From positions 1 through 5,672 of the forward strand of contig JABDJW010000437.1 of NCBI GenBank assembly GCA_013002375.1: 5,672 bases of DNA. The letters run 5' to 3'. The notes beneath the pieces were generated by a model. The model saw only the letters and a program-made list of their open reading frames with translations, made no database searches and had not been told where the DNA came from. Below are positions 4,820 through 5,672 of this stretch, in pieces. The stretch is from Acidimicrobiales bacterium (GTDB lineage Bacteria > Actinomycetota > Acidimicrobiia > Acidimicrobiales > SHLQ01). Each line of letters starts with the position of its first letter. Within the stretch, counting starts at the first letter, position 1. Position numbers and translations under genes: made by a program.

Positions 4820-5672
4820 CTAGCCGGCGATGTCACGTACCTCGGCATCGTCGACCACCGGCGTCAAACGCTGCTGGCTCGGCCGGTCGGCGACCGGACC
4901 GAGTTCGACGGTGAGGTCGACCGTCACGTCACCGCCCAGGGCCGTCGGACCATCGGCCTCTCCGGCCTGGAGCCGATCGATGCGGTCGAGGGTCTTGACC
5001 ATCTTGTTGACCCGGGTCGAGGTCAACGACTCGAACGAGTTGTAGAGCGTGTTCATCTGCTTGTCGACCTTCTCGAGGTGGGTGCTGAACCGGCCCCACT
5101 CCTCGCGGAAGCGACCCAGCTCGGTCAGGATCTCGCTGCTGCGCTGGGTGAGCTTGAAGTTCTCGACCGACTGCCGCACCACGGCCAAGACCGAGAACAA
5201 CGTGAACGGCGAACACAGCACGACCTGCTTGCCCAACGCGACATCGATGATGTCGGGATCGTTCTCGTGCAAGAAGTTGTAGACCGCTTCGTTGGGGATG
5301 AACAGCAGCACACAGTCGACGGTGTCGTCGCCGTCGGTGTAGTTGCGGGCGGCGAGATCTTTCACCCGGGTGCGCACGTCGGTCCGGAACTGTTTGGCGG
5401 CAGAGTCCTTGACCTGGTCGTCGGTGCCTTCGAGATACTTGGCGTAGTTGTCGAGCGGGAACTTGGCATCCATGTGCAGGCGCATGCCGCGCGGCAACAA
5501 GAAGGTGACGTCGAGAATGCCGCCGCTCGCGAGGGCGACCTGCTTGCCCAACGCGACATCGATGATCTCGGGATCGTTCTCGTGCAACAAGTTGTAGACC
5601 GCTACGTTGGGGATGAACAGCAGCACACAGTCGACGGAGTCGTCGCCGTCGGTGTAGTTGCGGGCGGCGAGA
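4820..5672 (-). CDS. rmuC: RmuC family DNA recombination protein, 5' end beyond window, with internal tandem duplication
   Basis: RmuC proteins carry an N-terminal membrane or coiled-coil part and a PD-(D/E)xK-like nuclease domain, and are linked to suppression of DNA inversions and genome stability. 283 residues are visible and the frame is open to the right edge. Residues 46-150 contain LASGGILDVTFLLPRG (Asp54) and MDAKFPLDNY (Asp68, Lys70), the likely metal/catalytic core, then VDCVLLFIPNE. The family C-terminal region follows: LCSPFTLFSVLAVVRQSVENFKL, a helical segment (about 170-215) and an acidic tail. Oddly, residues 1-45 are a near-copy of 106-150. The LASGG block is therefore preceded by DVALGKQV, which normally precedes LCSPF, instead of the usual upstream family sequence. 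That is an in-frame duplication of a 105-residue unit, or an assembly join. The GTG at 5626-5624 is inside conserved FIP-motif sequence and is not the start. The stop lies 50 nt before metG on the same strand. Confidence 0.9.
   Translation of the reverse strand, partial: LAARNYTDGDDSVDCVLLFIPNVAVYNLLHENDPEIIDVALGKQVALASGGILDVTFLLPRGMRLHMDAKFPLDNYAKYLEGTDDQVKDSAAKQFRTDVRTRVKDLAARNYTDGDDTVDCVLLFIPNEAVYNFLHENDPDIIDVALGKQVVLCSPFTLFSVLAVVRQSVENFKLTQRSSEILTELGRFREEWGRFSTHLEKVDKQMNTLYNSFESLTSTRVNKMVKTLDRIDRLQAGEADGPTALGGDVTVDLTVELGPVADRPSQQRLTPVVDDAEVRDIAG
5221..5357 (-). repeat. Direct repeat copy A (canonical position) in rmuC
   Basis: This 137-bp block recurs 315 bp to the right at 5536-5672, with 133 of 137 bases identical. 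It encodes LAARNYTDGDDTVDC through DVALGKQV. Here it is followed, in the direction of translation, by the normal family sequence VLCSPFTLF, so this is the copy in its expected place. Similarity stops sharply at 5220 against 5535 and is cut on the other side only by the window edge. Confidence 0.95.
5536..5672 (-). repeat. Direct repeat copy B (extra copy) in rmuC, reaching window edge
   Basis: This is the second copy of the 137-bp block, offset by 315 bp (105 codons, in frame). It differs at 5567, 5588, 5604 and 5638 from 5252, 5273, 5289 and 5323 in copy A. The changes give Glu for Asp, Leu for Phe, Val for Glu and Ser for Thr. It joins at 5535/5536 to the LASGG block, which is not its normal neighbour. 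Because the sequence ends inside it, the repeat could be longer, could be an array, or could be a contig-end artefact. Confidence 0.93.

Noticed and set aside
3912..4823. 303-residue plus-strand frame antisense to metG, and similar long frames opposite rsmA and tatD
   Set aside because: Typical mirror frames in high-GC DNA; no recognisable motifs, while the opposite strand encodes certain proteins.
5362..5672. CRISPR-like or mobile-element repeat at the right edge
   Set aside because: The repeat is coding, in frame and has RmuC family sequence throughout; there are no spacers, transposase motifs or terminal inverted repeats.

Overview
The window looks like ordinary chromosome from a high-GC actinobacterium. 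The best guess is the class Acidimicrobiia, because of the GC-rich third codon positions, frequent GTG starts, the mycobacterial-type MetRS and the secreted protein with a poly-threonine linker. This placement is inferred from style, not from a marker search. The length and the way both edges cut through genes suggest a complete short contig, possibly metagenomic.

Layout from left to right. Positions 2-700 on the + strand hold a GNAT acetyltransferase gene cut by the left edge and broken by an in-frame TAG at 296-298. It converges with rsmA (697-1506, minus), and the two genes share one CTAG as stop codon on both strands. Reading leftwards on the minus strand come rmuC (4820-5672, 5' end off the window), metG (3258-4769), tatD (2495-3253), a secreted Rpf-like transglycosylase (1509-2342) and rsmA (697-1506). 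The order metG-tatD-rpf-rsmA is the conserved actinobacterial RpfB neighbourhood (metS-tatD-rpfB-ksgA in Mycobacterium tuberculosis). The usual next gene, ispE, is absent and the GNAT gene lies there instead.

Transcription. metG and tatD are 4 nt apart, and rpf and rsmA are 2 nt apart, so each pair is probably co-transcribed. A candidate promoter for rpf-rsmA lies in the 152-nt gap after tatD. A TAGGCT box placed exactly 6 nt before the only possible metG start suggests a leaderless metG mRNA. Functionally this is housekeeping: Met-tRNA charging, a TatD-type nuclease, peptidoglycan cleavage at growth resumption, 16S rRNA dimethylation and an RmuC genome-stability protein.

The unusual points are an in-frame 315-bp (105-residue) tandem duplication inside the RmuC nuclease-like domain running into the right edge, the nonsense codon in an otherwise intact GNAT gene, and an Rpf whose usual DUF348/G5 part is replaced by a Thr/Pro linker. 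No convincing new multi-gene system is visible. The RmuC duplication is the one structural novelty, and because it touches the edge of the sequence an assembly artefact must be excluded first.
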